Of a stretch of DNA of 64,000 bases, positions 27,387 through 36,461 are shown piece after piece. The first letter of the stretch is position 1. Every line of letters starts with the position of its first letter. The notes under the pieces are model-generated. The model was given only the letters and a program-made list of their open reading frames with translations, did no database searches and was not told where the DNA came from. The DNA lies in contig NZ_BCQJ01000002.1 in the NCBI RefSeq assembly GCF_001544375.1, positions 248,001-312,000 on the forward strand. Reading direction: 5' to 3'. Origin of the DNA: Enterococcus canis NBRC 100695. Lineage in GTDB: Bacteria > Bacillota > Bacilli > Lactobacillales > Enterococcaceae. The translations under genes and the position numbers were made by a program.

Positions 27387-27830
27387 TTATTCTTCTGTTG
27401 TTGTATTTGTTGAATCCTTTTTAGTACGGAAAGCTTTAAACGCTGTTGAACCGAATTTCGTTGCAACACCAGCTTTAGCTGTTGATTTGCCAATCGAGCC
27501 AACGCGGTTAACCAAATGTTTGCTGGAATCATTCAGCTCTGAAACGGTTTCGCTAAGGTCCGCCACTGCAGTAAACAGCGGATCAATCGTTTCCACTTTT
27601 TGTGTGACATCTCCTAGTAACTCGTTACTTTTTACTAGCAAACCCTCTACTTGGTTCGCCAAGATGTCTACATCCTTCGTTAAAATATTGATTGTTGTAT
27701 TGGCCTGATCCACCGTTTTTTCGGCTTTGTCGACGACCTTTCCCACTTTTTGCAGCAACAAGATAATGAACACTACCAAGACCGCAAAGGCAAGTGCGGC
27801 AATGATTGCTGCGATTTCTCCACCTGACAT
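27387..27830 (-). CDS. DUF948 membrane-anchored protein
   Basis: A 147-residue protein with one N-terminal membrane helix (about 5-27) and a coiled-coil-like cytoplasmic part (LQKVGKVVDKAEKTVDQANTT), then a basic tail. This is the DUF948 family (general stress YtxG-like) that commonly pairs with YtxH. AGGAGG lies just before the ATG. Function is unknown; a stress or envelope role is inferred from the YtxGH pair in Bacillus. Confidence 0.8.
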   Translation of the reverse strand: MSGGEIAAIIAALAFAVLVVFIILLLQKVGKVVDKAEKTVDQANTTINILTKDVDILANQVEGLLVKSNELLGDVTQKVETIDPLFTAVADLSETVSELNDSSKHLVNRVGSIGKSTAKAGVATKFGSTAFKAFRTKKDSTNTTTEE

Positions 27831-27969
27831 GGCATAACCTCCTACAAACTCTTTTTATTTAGCATAACATTTGACCCTTATTTTCACAAATCAAAAACCA
27901 ACCGCTTACACAAAGTATAGCAAAAAAAGCTTTTGGAACTTCTCTTTAAGTTTTAGCATTTCATAAAAA

Positions 27970-28005
27970 AAGAAAAAAACGGCGAAATCCTAGGATTTCA
28001 GCCGT
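27970..28005 (-). terminator. Terminator of hprK-lgt-gpsA-galU
   Basis: An ACGGC plus GAAATCC stem followed by seven T residues on the minus strand, about 33 nt after the galU stop. The rest of the 27831-28037 gap is AT-rich and without a gene. Confidence 0.85.
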
Positions 28006-28037
28006 CTTTTCAATGTCTTTTTAAAAACTTTTAAAAG

Positions 28038-28940
28038 TTATTTTGTTTTTGCTTTCTTTTGATCTTCCGCAGATAGCTCAGCACCTAACTCAATAATAAA
28101 TTCACGCAAGTTATCCTTCACTTCTGGGTGAGTTAACCCATATTCAATACTTGTTTTCATGAATCCAAATTTATCACCTACATCAAAACGTTTGCCTTTA
28201 AATTCTCGAGCAAATACTCTTTGCGTTTTATTCAAGGTGTCAATGGCATCTGTCAATTGGATTTCGTTACCTGCCCCTGGCTTTTGTGTTTCCAATACTT
28301 GGAAGATTTCCGGTGTCAGTAGGTAGCGGCCAATGATTGCCAAATTACTTGGTGCTTCTGCTGGTTTTGGTTTTTCTACGAAGTTCTTTACATTATATAG
28401 TCCTGGTTTCACTTCTTCACCTGGGTTGATGATGCCATATTTAGAGGTCTCTTCATGAGGAACTTCCATCACGGCAATTGTAGAAGCATGAGTGTTTTCA
28501 TAGTCGTTCATTAGCTGTTTCGTCAATGGCACTTTGTCTTCCATAATATCGTCGCCTAACATCACGATAAAGGGTTCATCACCAACAAAGGCTTTGGCTT
28601 GCAAGACAGCGTGTCCCAAGCCCTTTGGATGAGACTGACGAATAAAGTGCAAATTAACATCTGTCGTTTCTTCTACTAGCTTCAGTAATTCGGTTTTGCC
28701 TTTTTCGCGCAAATTCGTTTCCAATTCAATATTTGAATCAAAATGATCTTCAATTGGACGTTTTGCTTTTCCGGTTACGATTAAAATATCTTCGATTCCT
28801 GATTTTAGTGCTTCCTCTACAATAAACTGGATCGTTGGTTTATCCACGATTGGCAGCATTTCTTTTGCCATCGCTTTCGTTGCCGGTAAGAACCGTGTTC
28901 CTAACCCTGCCGCTGGGATAACCGCTTTTTTGACTTGCAT
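28038..28940 (-). CDS. galU: UTP-glucose-1-phosphate uridylyltransferase
   Basis: Makes UDP-glucose from UTP and glucose-1-phosphate, the precursor of glucolipids, lipoteichoic acid anchors and capsule. The 300-residue protein has the nucleotide loop [19 protein letters not shown] near residue 11, the metal/substrate block VMLGDDIM and the sugar site [23 protein letters not shown] precedes the ATG. It is the last gene of the hprK operon, 33 nt after gpsA. Confidence 0.96.
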   Translation of the reverse strand: MQVKKAVIPAAGLGTRFLPATKAMAKEMLPIVDKPTIQFIVEEALKSGIEDILIVTGKAKRPIEDHFDSNIELETNLREKGKTELLKLVEETTDVNLHFIRQSHPKGLGHAVLQAKAFVGDEPFIVMLGDDIMEDKVPLTKQLMNDYENTHASTIAVMEVPHEETSKYGIINPGEEVKPGLYNVKNFVEKPKPAEAPSNLAIIGRYLLTPEIFQVLETQKPGAGNEIQLTDAIDTLNKTQRVFAREFKGKRFDVGDKFGFMKTSIEYGLTHPEVKDNLREFIIELGAELSAEDQKKAKTK

Positions 28941-28973
28941 TTCAACATCCTCCTCAGTTTTTAAAAAGATTTT

Positions 28974-29984
28974 TTAAAATTCTTTTTCCGTCTTGCCATC
29001 GCGCAGCATGATTTCTTTTGCTGCCTGCTTCACATCTTCATCTTCATAAAGAACGCGATAAATCGTTTCTGTGATTGGCATTTCTACGTTCAACTGCCGA
29101 GAAAGCTCATAAGCCGCCTTGGTAGTTGAGACACCTTCGACAATCATGCCCATGTTTTCTAGTACTTCGTCGAGCTTATGGCCCTGCCCTAACAGGTTAC
29201 CAGCGCGCCAGTTACGGGAATGGATACTCGTACCCGTCACAATTAAATCACCTACACCGCTAAGTCCAATGAACGTTAGCGGATCAGCCCCCATTGCGAC
29301 TCCTAAACGACTGATTTCAGCAAGTCCACGTGTCATGATAGCCGCTTTCGCGTTGTCGCCAAAGCCTAGTCCATGAATGGCACCTGCTCCCAAGGCAATA
29401 ATATTTTTCAAGGCTGCACCTGTTTCGACACCAATCACATCATCATTGGTATAGATGCGGAAATAGCCATTCATAAATAAATCTTGGACATACGCTGCAT
29501 CTTCTAAGCGTTCGCTGGCTGCTGTAATGGTGGTGATATCTCTCACGGCAACTTCTTCAGCATGGCTCGGTCCTGACAAGACAACAATTCCGCGGCGATG
29601 TTCTGCCGGAATTTCCTCGTAAAGAATCTCGGAGATACGTTTATGCGTATCTTGCTCTAACCCTTTTGATGCATGGATAATCATTGGTTGGTTCTCTGCC
29701 ACTTGAGCAAAGTCATGGGCGACTGCCCGCATCGCTTTCGTCGGTACTACGAACAAGACCGCGTCTGCCTCTTTAACAGCCGCTCCTAGTTCCTCATACG
29801 CCCGAATGCTTTCATTGATCTTTAAATCCGGTAAGTAGTGTTTATTGGTATGTTGTTCATTGATTTCTTTAATTTGTGCGGGGTTATTTCCCCAAATACG
29901 TACATCATGACCATTTTCCGCCAATACTTGCGCTAGCGCGGTTCCCCATGAACCTGGTCCTAATACTGCTACGGTTTGTTTCAA
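28974..29984 (-). CDS. gpsA: Glycerol-3-phosphate dehydrogenase [NAD(P)+]
   Basis: Produces sn-glycerol-3-phosphate for phospholipid and teichoic acid synthesis. At 336 residues it has the Rossmann loop [19 protein letters not shown], the ASKGLE block and the catalytic region [20 protein letters not shown] with its conserved lysine. The start is a TTG at 29984 with GGGAGG 9 nt upstream. It sits between lgt and galU in one operon. Confidence 0.95.
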   Translation of the reverse strand: MKQTVAVLGPGSWGTALAQVLAENGHDVRIWGNNPAQIKEINEQHTNKHYLPDLKINESIRAYEELGAAVKEADAVLFVVPTKAMRAVAHDFAQVAENQPMIIHASKGLEQDTHKRISEILYEEIPAEHRRGIVVLSGPSHAEEVAVRDITTITAASERLEDAAYVQDLFMNGYFRIYTNDDVIGVETGAALKNIIALGAGAIHGLGFGDNAKAAIMTRGLAEISRLGVAMGADPLTFIGLSGVGDLIVTGTSIHSRNWRAGNLLGQGHKLDEVLENMGMIVEGVSTTKAAYELSRQLNVEMPITETIYRVLYEDEDVKQAAKEIMLRDGKTEKEF

Positions 29985-30054
29985 TTTGTGTGTCCTCCCT
30001 TACCTAATCAAGTTTAGCATAAGATAACTTTAGGTACAGCTTTTTTTCATGTTT

Positions 30055-30870
30055 TTATTTTGCCAAGTCCCGACGATAAAACGGTAGTTTATCCGATCTG
30101 CGACGCCACCAAATCAGTCCTAACGAACCAATAAAGAGAACGGCAGATAACAACTGCGAGACCCGAATTGCGCCAAATAAGTACAAGCTATCAGTACGGA
30201 GCCCTTCAATGAAAAATCTTCCCAGTGAATACCAAGCAACATATAATAAGAAGACTTCTCCTTGCTTCAAAAAGTCCTGCTTACGTCGCAGGAGAATCAG
30301 TACGACAAAGCCCAGGACGTTCCAAACAGATTCGTAAAGAAAAGTTGGTTGTCGGTATGCCCCGTCAATATACATATTATCAATGATGAAGCGTGGCAAG
30401 TGAAGCTTTTCCAAAAAAGCTTCGGTGGTAACGGGACCATAGGCCTCATGATTCATAAAATTGCCCCAGCGGCCAATTGCCTGTGCCAAAATCACACTAG
30501 GTGCCGCAATATCTAAAAAGGTCCACATATTGATGAAACGTGAGCGGGTAAAGAAGAACAGCGTGATAATCCCTGCAATCAAGCCGCCATAAATAGCCAG
30601 ACCGCCATGCCAAATCGCAATGATCTCCCCAGGATTTTCCATATAATAGCGCCACTCAAAAATCACATAATAAAGTCTGGCACCGATGATGGCGATTGGC
30701 AGTCCCCAAAAGATGAAATCAATCACGTCATCTTCTTTCATACCAACGCGTACCGCTTCCTTGCTACTTAAATAAACTGCAATTGCAATACCACTGACAA
30801 TAAAAATCGCATACCAGTGTATCTGTAATCCAAATAACCGAAAGGCAATAGGATCGATTTGTGCTAACAT
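30055..30870 (-). CDS. lgt: Prolipoprotein diacylglyceryl transferase
   Basis: Membrane enzyme that attaches diacylglycerol from phosphatidylglycerol to the lipobox cysteine of prolipoproteins such as PstS (42.5 kb). It is 271 residues from the ATG at 30870, chosen because AGGAG lies 9 nt upstream, while the ATG at 30879 touches that site. It has several membrane helices, HGGLAIYGGLI with the key histidine, and the signature GRWGNFMNHEAYG. It follows hprK with almost no gap. Confidence 0.95.
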   Translation of the reverse strand: MLAQIDPIAFRLFGLQIHWYAIFIVSGIAIAVYLSSKEAVRVGMKEDDVIDFIFWGLPIAIIGARLYYVIFEWRYYMENPGEIIAIWHGGLAIYGGLIAGIITLFFFTRSRFINMWTFLDIAAPSVILAQAIGRWGNFMNHEAYGPVTTEAFLEKLHLPRFIIDNMYIDGAYRQPTFLYESVWNVLGFVVLILLRRKQDFLKQGEVFLLYVAWYSLGRFFIEGLRTDSLYLFGAIRVSQLLSAVLFIGSLGLIWWRRRSDKLPFYRRDLAK

Positions 30871-30882
30871 GTTTTCCATCTC

Positions 30883-31818
30883 CTATTGTCCTGAATTTTC
30901 TTCAATTAAACGACTCAAGCGTTCTTCAAAAGCTTTGGTCGCATCATAACCCATCGTTTTCGCACGGAAGTTCATGGCCGCCACTTCAATAATAATCGCG
31001 ACGTTACGCCCTGTTTTGACCGGAATCCGAATTTGCGGCACATCAACGTCGGCGATGCTCACTTTTGTTTCATCGGAGCCTAAACGGTCATATTTTTTGT
31101 CTTTTTCCCAAGCTTCCAAATACACGGCTAGCTGAACTTGCATATAGCCCCGCACTGCACTGGCCCCAAACAGATTCATAACATCAATAATCCCGATACC
31201 ACGAATTTCTATCAGATGTTCTAGAATTTTAGGCGGCTCTCCAATCACTGTCAGTTCATCTTTTTGATACACATCAACCCGGTCATCGGCAATCAAGCGA
31301 TGGCCTCGTTTAATCAGTTCTAAGGCTGTTTCACTTTTTCCGATACCACTATCTCCTTGAATCAGCACGCCCAGACCGTATACATCGACTAAAACGCCGT
31401 GAATACTCGTCCGTGGTGCTAATTGACCATCCAAATAGCTGGAGATTTCTCCAGATAAACGGGAGGTAGAAATAGGTGATCGTAAAACGGGGATCTCATT
31501 TTCTTCCGCCGCTTGAATCATTTCGTCAAACACCGCTAAACCTCGTGACACAATAAAGGCCGGCGTATCTTTTTCGCAAAGACGGCGCATAACAATCAGC
31601 CGCTCTTCCGGTGTCATTCGATCTGCAAAGGTCATTTCTTTTCTGCCAAATAATTGTAATCGGTCATGGGAATAATAGGAAAAATAGCCGGTCAATTCCA
31701 ACCCTGGACGGGAAATATCTCCGGTATCAATCAAACGATCTAAGCTTGCTTCATTACCACTAATAATTTCCAATGGCAACGCTTTTACAAGTTCTCGTAC
31801 TGTTACAGTTTCTGTCAT
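30883..31818 (-). CDS. hprK: HPr kinase/phosphorylase
   Basis: Phosphorylates or dephosphorylates HPr at Ser46 according to fructose-bisphosphate, ATP and phosphate, creating the corepressor for CcpA. The 311-residue protein has an N-terminal lyase-like domain (1-130), Walker [10 protein letters not shown] near residue 153, and the family signature [15 protein letters not shown] near residue 202. It is the first gene of hprK-lgt-gpsA-galU, with a clear promoter and a ~90-nt leader. Confidence 0.97.
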   Translation of the reverse strand: MTETVTVRELVKALPLEIISGNEASLDRLIDTGDISRPGLELTGYFSYYSHDRLQLFGRKEMTFADRMTPEERLIVMRRLCEKDTPAFIVSRGLAVFDEMIQAAEENEIPVLRSPISTSRLSGEISSYLDGQLAPRTSIHGVLVDVYGLGVLIQGDSGIGKSETALELIKRGHRLIADDRVDVYQKDELTVIGEPPKILEHLIEIRGIGIIDVMNLFGASAVRGYMQVQLAVYLEAWEKDKKYDRLGSDETKVSIADVDVPQIRIPVKTGRNVAIIIEVAAMNFRAKTMGYDATKAFEERLSRLIEENSGQ

Positions 31819-31911
31819 TGTCTTACCTCACTTTTTACCAACATCATATCGCGTTATCACAGCTAAATTTGCTTTTACTCAACTTTATCTGCATTCTTTG
31901 CAATTACTTTC

Positions 31912-31939
31912 ATTATAACCAAGGCAGAAATAAATACAA
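31912..31939 (-). promoter_or_regulatory. Promoter of the hprK operon
   Basis: TTGTAT, 16-nt spacer, TATAAT on the minus strand, about 90 nt before hprK. Confidence 0.7.
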
Positions 31940-31982
31940 CTTTCAAAGGTGTCACTTTTAGTGATTGTTATTGATTTCTTAT

Positions 31983-32026
31983 AAAAAAAATCATTAGATC
32001 AAGTCTAAAAACTTGATCTAATGATT
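31983..32026 (-). terminator. Terminator of the beta-glucoside operon
   Basis: A perfect 16-bp stem (AATCATTAGATCAAGT and its complement) with a 6-nt loop and a T run, 4 nt after the glycosidase stop. Confidence 0.93.
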
Positions 32027-32029
32027 CAT

Positions 32030-33448
32030 TTAGCGATAACTGATGGGGTCTGGCAAGATGAATTTACGATCCTCTATTAGAGAACGATACCAAAATGCCG
32101 AATGCTTAGGACTTCTTGAGCGTTCCTGATTCAATTCGATTCGAATCAATCCATAACGGTTTTTAAAGGCATTCATTGGCGATACACAATCAGTAAAGGC
32201 CCATAACATATACCCTTCACAATTAGCGCCTTCTGCTACCGCCCGCAACAAATGGTATAAATGCTGCCCAATAAAATCAATCCGGTATTCGTCTGCTACT
32301 TGCCCCTGATTATCGAAATATTGTTCTTCCTGTTCACGGCCCATCCCATTTTCACTTACTAGCCACGGAATGTCCCCATAATTTTTTTTCAAATACATCG
32401 CCATATCATACATAATTTCGGGATGGATTTCCCACCCACGAGAACTATTCATCTGCTTACCAGGTAAATCAAACGGTTCATAGAACATTTCAGGATGAAA
32501 AGGCGTTTCTGGATTCCAGGCATACTTTGGTGCCTGGACCCGCTTAGGATAATACTGATTGACCCCTAGAAAATCTACTGTGTATTTCTTGATGGTAGCT
32601 AGTTCAGCAGGCGTTGCATCAAAAGAAATATCGTACTGGTCACATAATGTCAGTAGTTCTTCTGGATAAGCACCCTTCACCATAGGATCAAAGTAAATTC
32701 GATTGAAAAACAAATCATACATCTGAGCTGCTTTTTGATCCGCCACAGAAGAAGAGCGTGGGTAAACCATTTCTGGATTCAAAATACACCCGATACGTCC
32801 TTCAAAACCGCCCTCTTTGAAAATTTTAATAGCTTCCGCATTCGCCAAAACTTTGTGGTAATTCCACAGCATCCATTTCTTAGTATTTTGTTCATGCGGC
32901 CAGCGAATTGCATCTAAGTAGCAACGGGTCTGCGTCACGATTGGTTCATTAAAAGTGAACCATTGCTTCACTCGGTCGCCAAAGCGTTCAAAAGCTATTT
33001 TTGCATACCCTTTATATAATTCGATAACTTTTTTAGAAGACCAGCCATCATATTTTTCTAACAGATAACTAGGAACTTCATAGTGTTCCAAACATAGCAT
33101 TGGTTCGACACCAGCTTCAATCAAGCCGTCGATTACTTGATTGATATGCTCAGCGTAATCTTCATCCACAACCAGTTGCTCATAATCGGTAAAAAAACGT
33201 GCCCAGTTGATAGAGGTTCGATAATGCGTCAGCTTGACTTCTTTCATCCAATGAATATCTTCCGGATATTTTTCCATAAAATTAGTAGCTACTGCTGGCC
33301 CATAGCCGTCATGCCAGACAAACTTTTCATTTTTGTACCAGCTATCTAAAAAAGAATCCTGTCCGGCTTTTTTCCCTTGCCAACCTTCTGTCTGCCAAGC
33401 TGATGAAGCAGCTCCTAAAATAAAATTTTTGGGAATTGTGATTTCCAT
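32030..33448 (-). CDS. Family 1 glycoside hydrolase, likely 6-phospho-beta-glucosidase
   Basis: GH1 enzyme of 472 residues. The acid/base glutamate is in FTFNEP near residue 170 and the nucleophile in SENGMG near residue 365. The C-terminal loop has S, K and Y (SPMNAFKNRYGL) as in phospho-glycosidases. By alignment in my head the lysine is one position earlier than in LacG, so the phosphate assignment leans on the adjacent PTS permease. The ATG at 33448 has GGAGG 8 nt upstream. It is the second gene of an operon with a cellobiose-type IIC, ending in a strong terminator. Confidence 0.85.
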   Translation of the reverse strand: MEITIPKNFILGAASSAWQTEGWQGKKAGQDSFLDSWYKNEKFVWHDGYGPAVATNFMEKYPEDIHWMKEVKLTHYRTSINWARFFTDYEQLVVDEDYAEHINQVIDGLIEAGVEPMLCLEHYEVPSYLLEKYDGWSSKKVIELYKGYAKIAFERFGDRVKQWFTFNEPIVTQTRCYLDAIRWPHEQNTKKWMLWNYHKVLANAEAIKIFKEGGFEGRIGCILNPEMVYPRSSSVADQKAAQMYDLFFNRIYFDPMVKGAYPEELLTLCDQYDISFDATPAELATIKKYTVDFLGVNQYYPKRVQAPKYAWNPETPFHPEMFYEPFDLPGKQMNSSRGWEIHPEIMYDMAMYLKKNYGDIPWLVSENGMGREQEEQYFDNQGQVADEYRIDFIGQHLYHLLRAVAEGANCEGYMLWAFTDCVSPMNAFKNRYGLIRIELNQERSRSPKHSAFWYRSLIEDRKFILPDPISYR

Positions 33449-33462
33449 ACTAATTTCCTCCA

Positions 33463-34776
33463 CTATGCGACTTCATGCGTCACTTTATTCGATACTTTTA
33501 CAAATGGTAAATAAATTAAAATTGAAACGATAATACAGACAATCTGCGTAATGACTGCCCCAATGTCTCCAGCGGTCGCTAGATAAGCATTCACAATAGG
33601 AGGCATTGGCCACGGAACCATTACCACTGCCTTGGCAGCAAAGCCCAGTGTCGTGGCAACATAACCAATCGTTCCAGTTACCAATGGTGTTAAGATAAAA
33701 GGAATTGCTAAAATGGGGTTCAACATGATTGGCATTCCAAAAATGACTGGCTCATTAATATTAAAAATTCCCGGTGCCAATGATAACTTGGTAATCTCAC
33801 GCATATCGGCGCGTTTGCTTACCAATAAAATAGCAATTAACAACCCAATCGTCACACCCGAGCCACCCATACTCATATACATATCCCAGAAGGGCATGGT
33901 AATGATATTGGGTATTTCTTTTCCTGCTTCAAAGGCTTCCGTATTGACTGCTATTGCTGCCAGTAGGAGCGGTTCGCGGATTGGCTTGATCATTTGATTA
34001 CCATGAATCCCGATTACCCAGAAAACTTGAGCAATAAACATTAAGAGTAAAATACCTGGTAAACCTTGAACCACACCTTCTAATGGTTTCTGAACAATAT
34101 TATAAATGATGTCGTACGCGTATGAGCCAGTGATGGCCTTTATGGCAAAACCAACTGTGGCGATAGTGGCGATTGTAATAATAGTAGGAAATAGTGCAGA
34201 AAAACTAGTCGCAACATTCGTCGGCACCGTATCCGGCATTTTTACCTTCAGTTTTTCTTGGCGCCCTAACCAAGAATAAAGTTCGATAGAAGCAATCGCT
34301 ACAAACATTCCTAAAAAGAGACCTTTTGTATCCGTATATTGTTTTGCCAAAACATTTTCAACTAGAATATCTTTGTTTTCAGCACTCAAAAAGGAATAGG
34401 TTGTCGGATTAACTGATAAATAGGACATAACGGCCACGATACCTGGGAAAACGCCTTGTATCTCATTCAGCTTAGCCAGTTCGATCCCAATCAAAAATAC
34501 TGCGTAGATGGTCAGAAAACTCAAGGTGACGTAACTAACGGTCGAGGCAATTGGTTTCAAATCAGCTAAAAAGCTTAAAAAGCTGATTTTCGCCAAACCG
34601 TTTTCTGCATCAAAAACCATTGCCGAAAATAAGGTCCCGAATGCTCCCGTAATAATAACTGGAATCAGTGCCGCAAAAGCATTTTTAATTACCATGATAT
34701 AACGTAACGAGTTGATTTTGTAGGCTACATTTCCCAGTACGTTGGATAATTTATCCATAAACGATCCTTCATTCAT
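33463..34776 (-). CDS. PTS IIC permease, lactose/cellobiose family
   Basis: Membrane component of a cellobiose-type phosphotransferase system, 437 residues with about ten hydrophobic helices. Family blocks include VIGIHGNQMIKPI and the substrate-site NEPVIFGMPIMLNP near residue 345. No IIA or IIB is encoded in this operon, so they must come from elsewhere; an orphan IIB is at 55.1 kb. The ATG at 34776 has GGAGG 8 nt upstream, and an in-frame ATG at 34758 with AAGGA is possible. It is divergent from gntR. Confidence 0.9.
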   Translation of the reverse strand: MNEGSFMDKLSNVLGNVAYKINSLRYIMVIKNAFAALIPVIITGAFGTLFSAMVFDAENGLAKISFLSFLADLKPIASTVSYVTLSFLTIYAVFLIGIELAKLNEIQGVFPGIVAVMSYLSVNPTTYSFLSAENKDILVENVLAKQYTDTKGLFLGMFVAIASIELYSWLGRQEKLKVKMPDTVPTNVATSFSALFPTIITIATIATVGFAIKAITGSYAYDIIYNIVQKPLEGVVQGLPGILLLMFIAQVFWVIGIHGNQMIKPIREPLLLAAIAVNTEAFEAGKEIPNIITMPFWDMYMSMGGSGVTIGLLIAILLVSKRADMREITKLSLAPGIFNINEPVIFGMPIMLNPILAIPFILTPLVTGTIGYVATTLGFAAKAVVMVPWPMPPIVNAYLATAGDIGAVITQIVCIIVSILIYLPFVKVSNKVTHEVA

Positions 34777-34837
34777 CTCTTACTCCTCCTAAAAATAGCT
34801 AATTAAGTAACCGATTACAAAAATAATTTATAGCAGT

Positions 34838-34853
34838 TTTACAGATTTGTAAA
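34838..34853. promoter_or_regulatory. GntR operator candidate at the PTS promoter
   Basis: A perfect palindrome TTTACA-N4-TGTAAA lies immediately upstream of TGCTATAAA, the likely -10 of the minus-strand PTS operon (-10 near 34828-34833). It shares its half-site with the gntR operators. Confidence 0.6.
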
Positions 34854-34872
34854 CCTAGCCCATCGATTACGC

Positions 34873-34901
34873 TTGAATTTGTAAACCTCTTTATTTACAA
34901 T
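34873..34901 (+). promoter_or_regulatory. gntR promoter with operator in the spacer
   Basis: TTGAAT, 17-nt spacer, TACAAT on the plus strand. The inverted repeat TTGTAAA-N8-TTTACAA (34879-34900) fills the spacer and runs into the -10, the expected place for autorepression. Confidence 0.7.
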
Positions 34902-34927
34902 TAAAAAAGATAAGGGAGGAATGAATT

Positions 34928-35653
34928 ATGGCTTATTTTCAGCTTATAGCAAATGAACTCCGCAAAAAAATAATTAGTGGTGAATACCCAAAGGACAGTC
35001 GTTTACCGCGACAATCTGAATTAGCTGCCCTTTTTCAGACTAGTCGTGTCACCATCCAAAAAGCATTAAATACGTTACAGATGGAAGGTCTTATTGAAGG
35101 CCGTCAAGGCTCTGGCTCTTATGTAAAAGGACCTGAATCAGTCTACGATTATGATGCGTCAATTTACGGCGGTATGACAAAAAAACTAGGGCATTTAGGT
35201 AAGCTTCGCAATCAAATCATTTCATTTGGTGTCTCTTTTCCAAATGAACGCGAGCAAGAAAAATTGCGACTTCAAAAGAACGATCCCATCTATGACATCG
35301 TTCGTTTACGGATCTTTGAAGATGAACCATTGGCCCTTGAATATACGGTCATGCCTGTATTACTAATCCCTGGAATCACCGAAGAAGTATTGAAAAGCTC
35401 TATCTACCGCTATATCAATGAGCAGTTACAACTACAACTGGGACAGTCTCATCGTCGAATTAAAGCCGACCGTCCAGACCAATATGACCAGCAATACCTG
35501 GCTTGCCAAGCAAATGATCCCGTTCTGGAAATTGAGCAAACGGTGTATTTAGAAAATGGTCAGCCCTTCGAGTACTCTCAAACACGACATCGCTATGATA
35601 AGGGCGATATCACGGTAACTAACAAAGTCAGCCGCCATGTATACAACTTGTAA
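34928..35653 (+). CDS. GntR/HutC-family repressor of the beta-glucoside operon
   Basis: A 241-residue regulator: an N-terminal winged helix (RLPRQSELAALFQTSRVTIQ, residues 24-43, then LIEGRQGSGSYV) and a UTRA effector-binding domain (about 85-235). The effector is probably a phosphorylated sugar taken up by the neighbouring PTS. AGGGAGGA precedes the ATG. It is divergent from the IIC and phospho-glucosidase operon. The TTGTAAA half-sites in the shared promoter region and at its own stop codon are likely its operators. Confidence 0.85.
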   Translation: MAYFQLIANELRKKIISGEYPKDSRLPRQSELAALFQTSRVTIQKALNTLQMEGLIEGRQGSGSYVKGPESVYDYDASIYGGMTKKLGHLGKLRNQIISFGVSFPNEREQEKLRLQKNDPIYDIVRLRIFEDEPLALEYTVMPVLLIPGITEEVLKSSIYRYINEQLQLQLGQSHRRIKADRPDQYDQQYLACQANDPVLEIEQTVYLENGQPFEYSQTRHRYDKGDITVTNKVSRHVYNL

Positions 35654-35669
35654 ACACTCTTTTTTACAA
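35648..35669. promoter_or_regulatory. Third GntR-type operator overlapping the gntR stop codon
   Basis: TTGTAAA-N8-TTTACAA, the same arms and spacing as 34879-34900, and both are followed by a TTAAAAAA tract. The TAA stop of gntR lies inside the left arm. Confidence 0.6.
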
Positions 35670-35671
35670 AT

Positions 35672-35704
35672 TAAAAAAACGTTCCTGGCTAAGCCAAGAA
35701 CGTT
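35672..35704 (-). terminator. Terminator of liaXYZ
   Basis: An AACGTTC and TGGCT stem with a minimal loop followed by seven T residues on the minus strand, just after the liaZ stop. Confidence 0.88.
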
Positions 35705-35706
35705 CC

Positions 35707-36066
35707 TTAATCATCATATTTATTTAAGTTGTGCTCGCTAACAATCATATTGACCAGCGACATGATCACCGCCACCAAAATTGCGGACCAGAAACTGGCA
35801 AAGCCAAAATTAGCACTACCTACTAAAAAGGAGGTTAGTCGTAAAATCAAAGCATTTACCACGAAACTAAACAGGCCCAATGTTAGTAACGTAAAAGGTA
35901 ACGATAGGATGGTCAAGATTGGTTTTACTAACATGTTCAGCACCGACAGGACAAAGCTGGCGATAATTGCCATCCAAATGGATTGAACATGGACCATATT
36001 AGGAAAAATCACAGACAATGAGACGAAGGTCAGTGTATTTACGATTAGACGTTGAAAATACGTCAT
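35707..36066 (-). CDS. liaZ: LiaZ-like membrane protein (YvlD, phage-holin-4 superfamily)
   Basis: A 119-residue protein with four hydrophobic helices, of the YvlD/DUF360 family labelled phage holin family in databases; there is no phage context here. As third gene after the LiaX-like and PspC proteins it matches liaZ of the enterococcal LiaFSR-controlled operon. It overlaps liaY by one nucleotide. Its exact function is not established. Confidence 0.8.
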   Translation of the reverse strand: MTYFQRLIVNTLTFVSLSVIFPNMVHVQSIWMAIIASFVLSVLNMLVKPILTILSLPFTLLTLGLFSFVVNALILRLTSFLVGSANFGFASFWSAILVAVIMSLVNMIVSEHNLNKYDD

Positions 36067-36380
36067 TAGAAATCACTCCAGTCATCATCGTCGATTTTTT
36101 CGGCTTCCTTTCGTTTGGTGTTCTTTTGAGTGGTACCTGAAGGTCCATAAGGATTGCCATATTGACGATCCGTATGTTGATAGTGACCACGGTTAGGATT
36201 ACGTGGGATCAAAACTGCCAATAAGATATATAACAGGATTGGGCTACCCATTCCTAAGAAGATCAGGATCACATATAAAACACGGATAATGGTTGGGTCG
36301 ATACCGAAAAACTCACCGATACCAGCTAGAGTCCCAGTCAACACCACATTCGTATTTGATTTAGTCAAACGTTTTTTCAT
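36066..36380 (-). CDS. liaY: LiaY-like PspC-domain protein
   Basis: A 104-residue PspC-domain membrane protein: the conserved block KSNTNVVLTGTLAGIGEFFG, a hydrophobic helix (VLYVILIFLGMGSPILLYIL), then a basic and acidic tail. PspC proteins respond to envelope stress, and in enterococci LiaY links LiaX to membrane remodelling. The ATG at 36380 has AAAGGA 8 nt upstream. It lies between liaX and liaZ. Confidence 0.82.
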   Translation of the reverse strand: MKKRLTKSNTNVVLTGTLAGIGEFFGIDPTIIRVLYVILIFLGMGSPILLYILLAVLIPRNPNRGHYQHTDRQYGNPYGPSGTTQKNTKRKEAEKIDDDDWSDF

Positions 36381-36413
36381 CTCTCTCACATCCTTTGCTA
36401 CATCTATCAGTTG

Positions 36414-36448
36414 AGAAAAGTCACCCTCCGTTACCGGAGGGGCTTTTC
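36414..36448 (-). terminator. Hairpin between liaX and liaY
   Basis: CCCTCCG pairs with CGGAGGG, flanked by AGAAAAG and CTTTTCT. The downstream T tract is short and interrupted, so it may be a leaky terminator or an mRNA stabiliser rather than the operon end. Confidence 0.5.
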
Positions 36449-36461
36449 TATTTATTTTGGA

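Noticed and set aside
35707-36066. A prophage holin, suggested by the family name of the YvlD-type protein
   Set aside because: No phage genes are nearby; the gene is the third member of a liaXYZ-type envelope stress operon.
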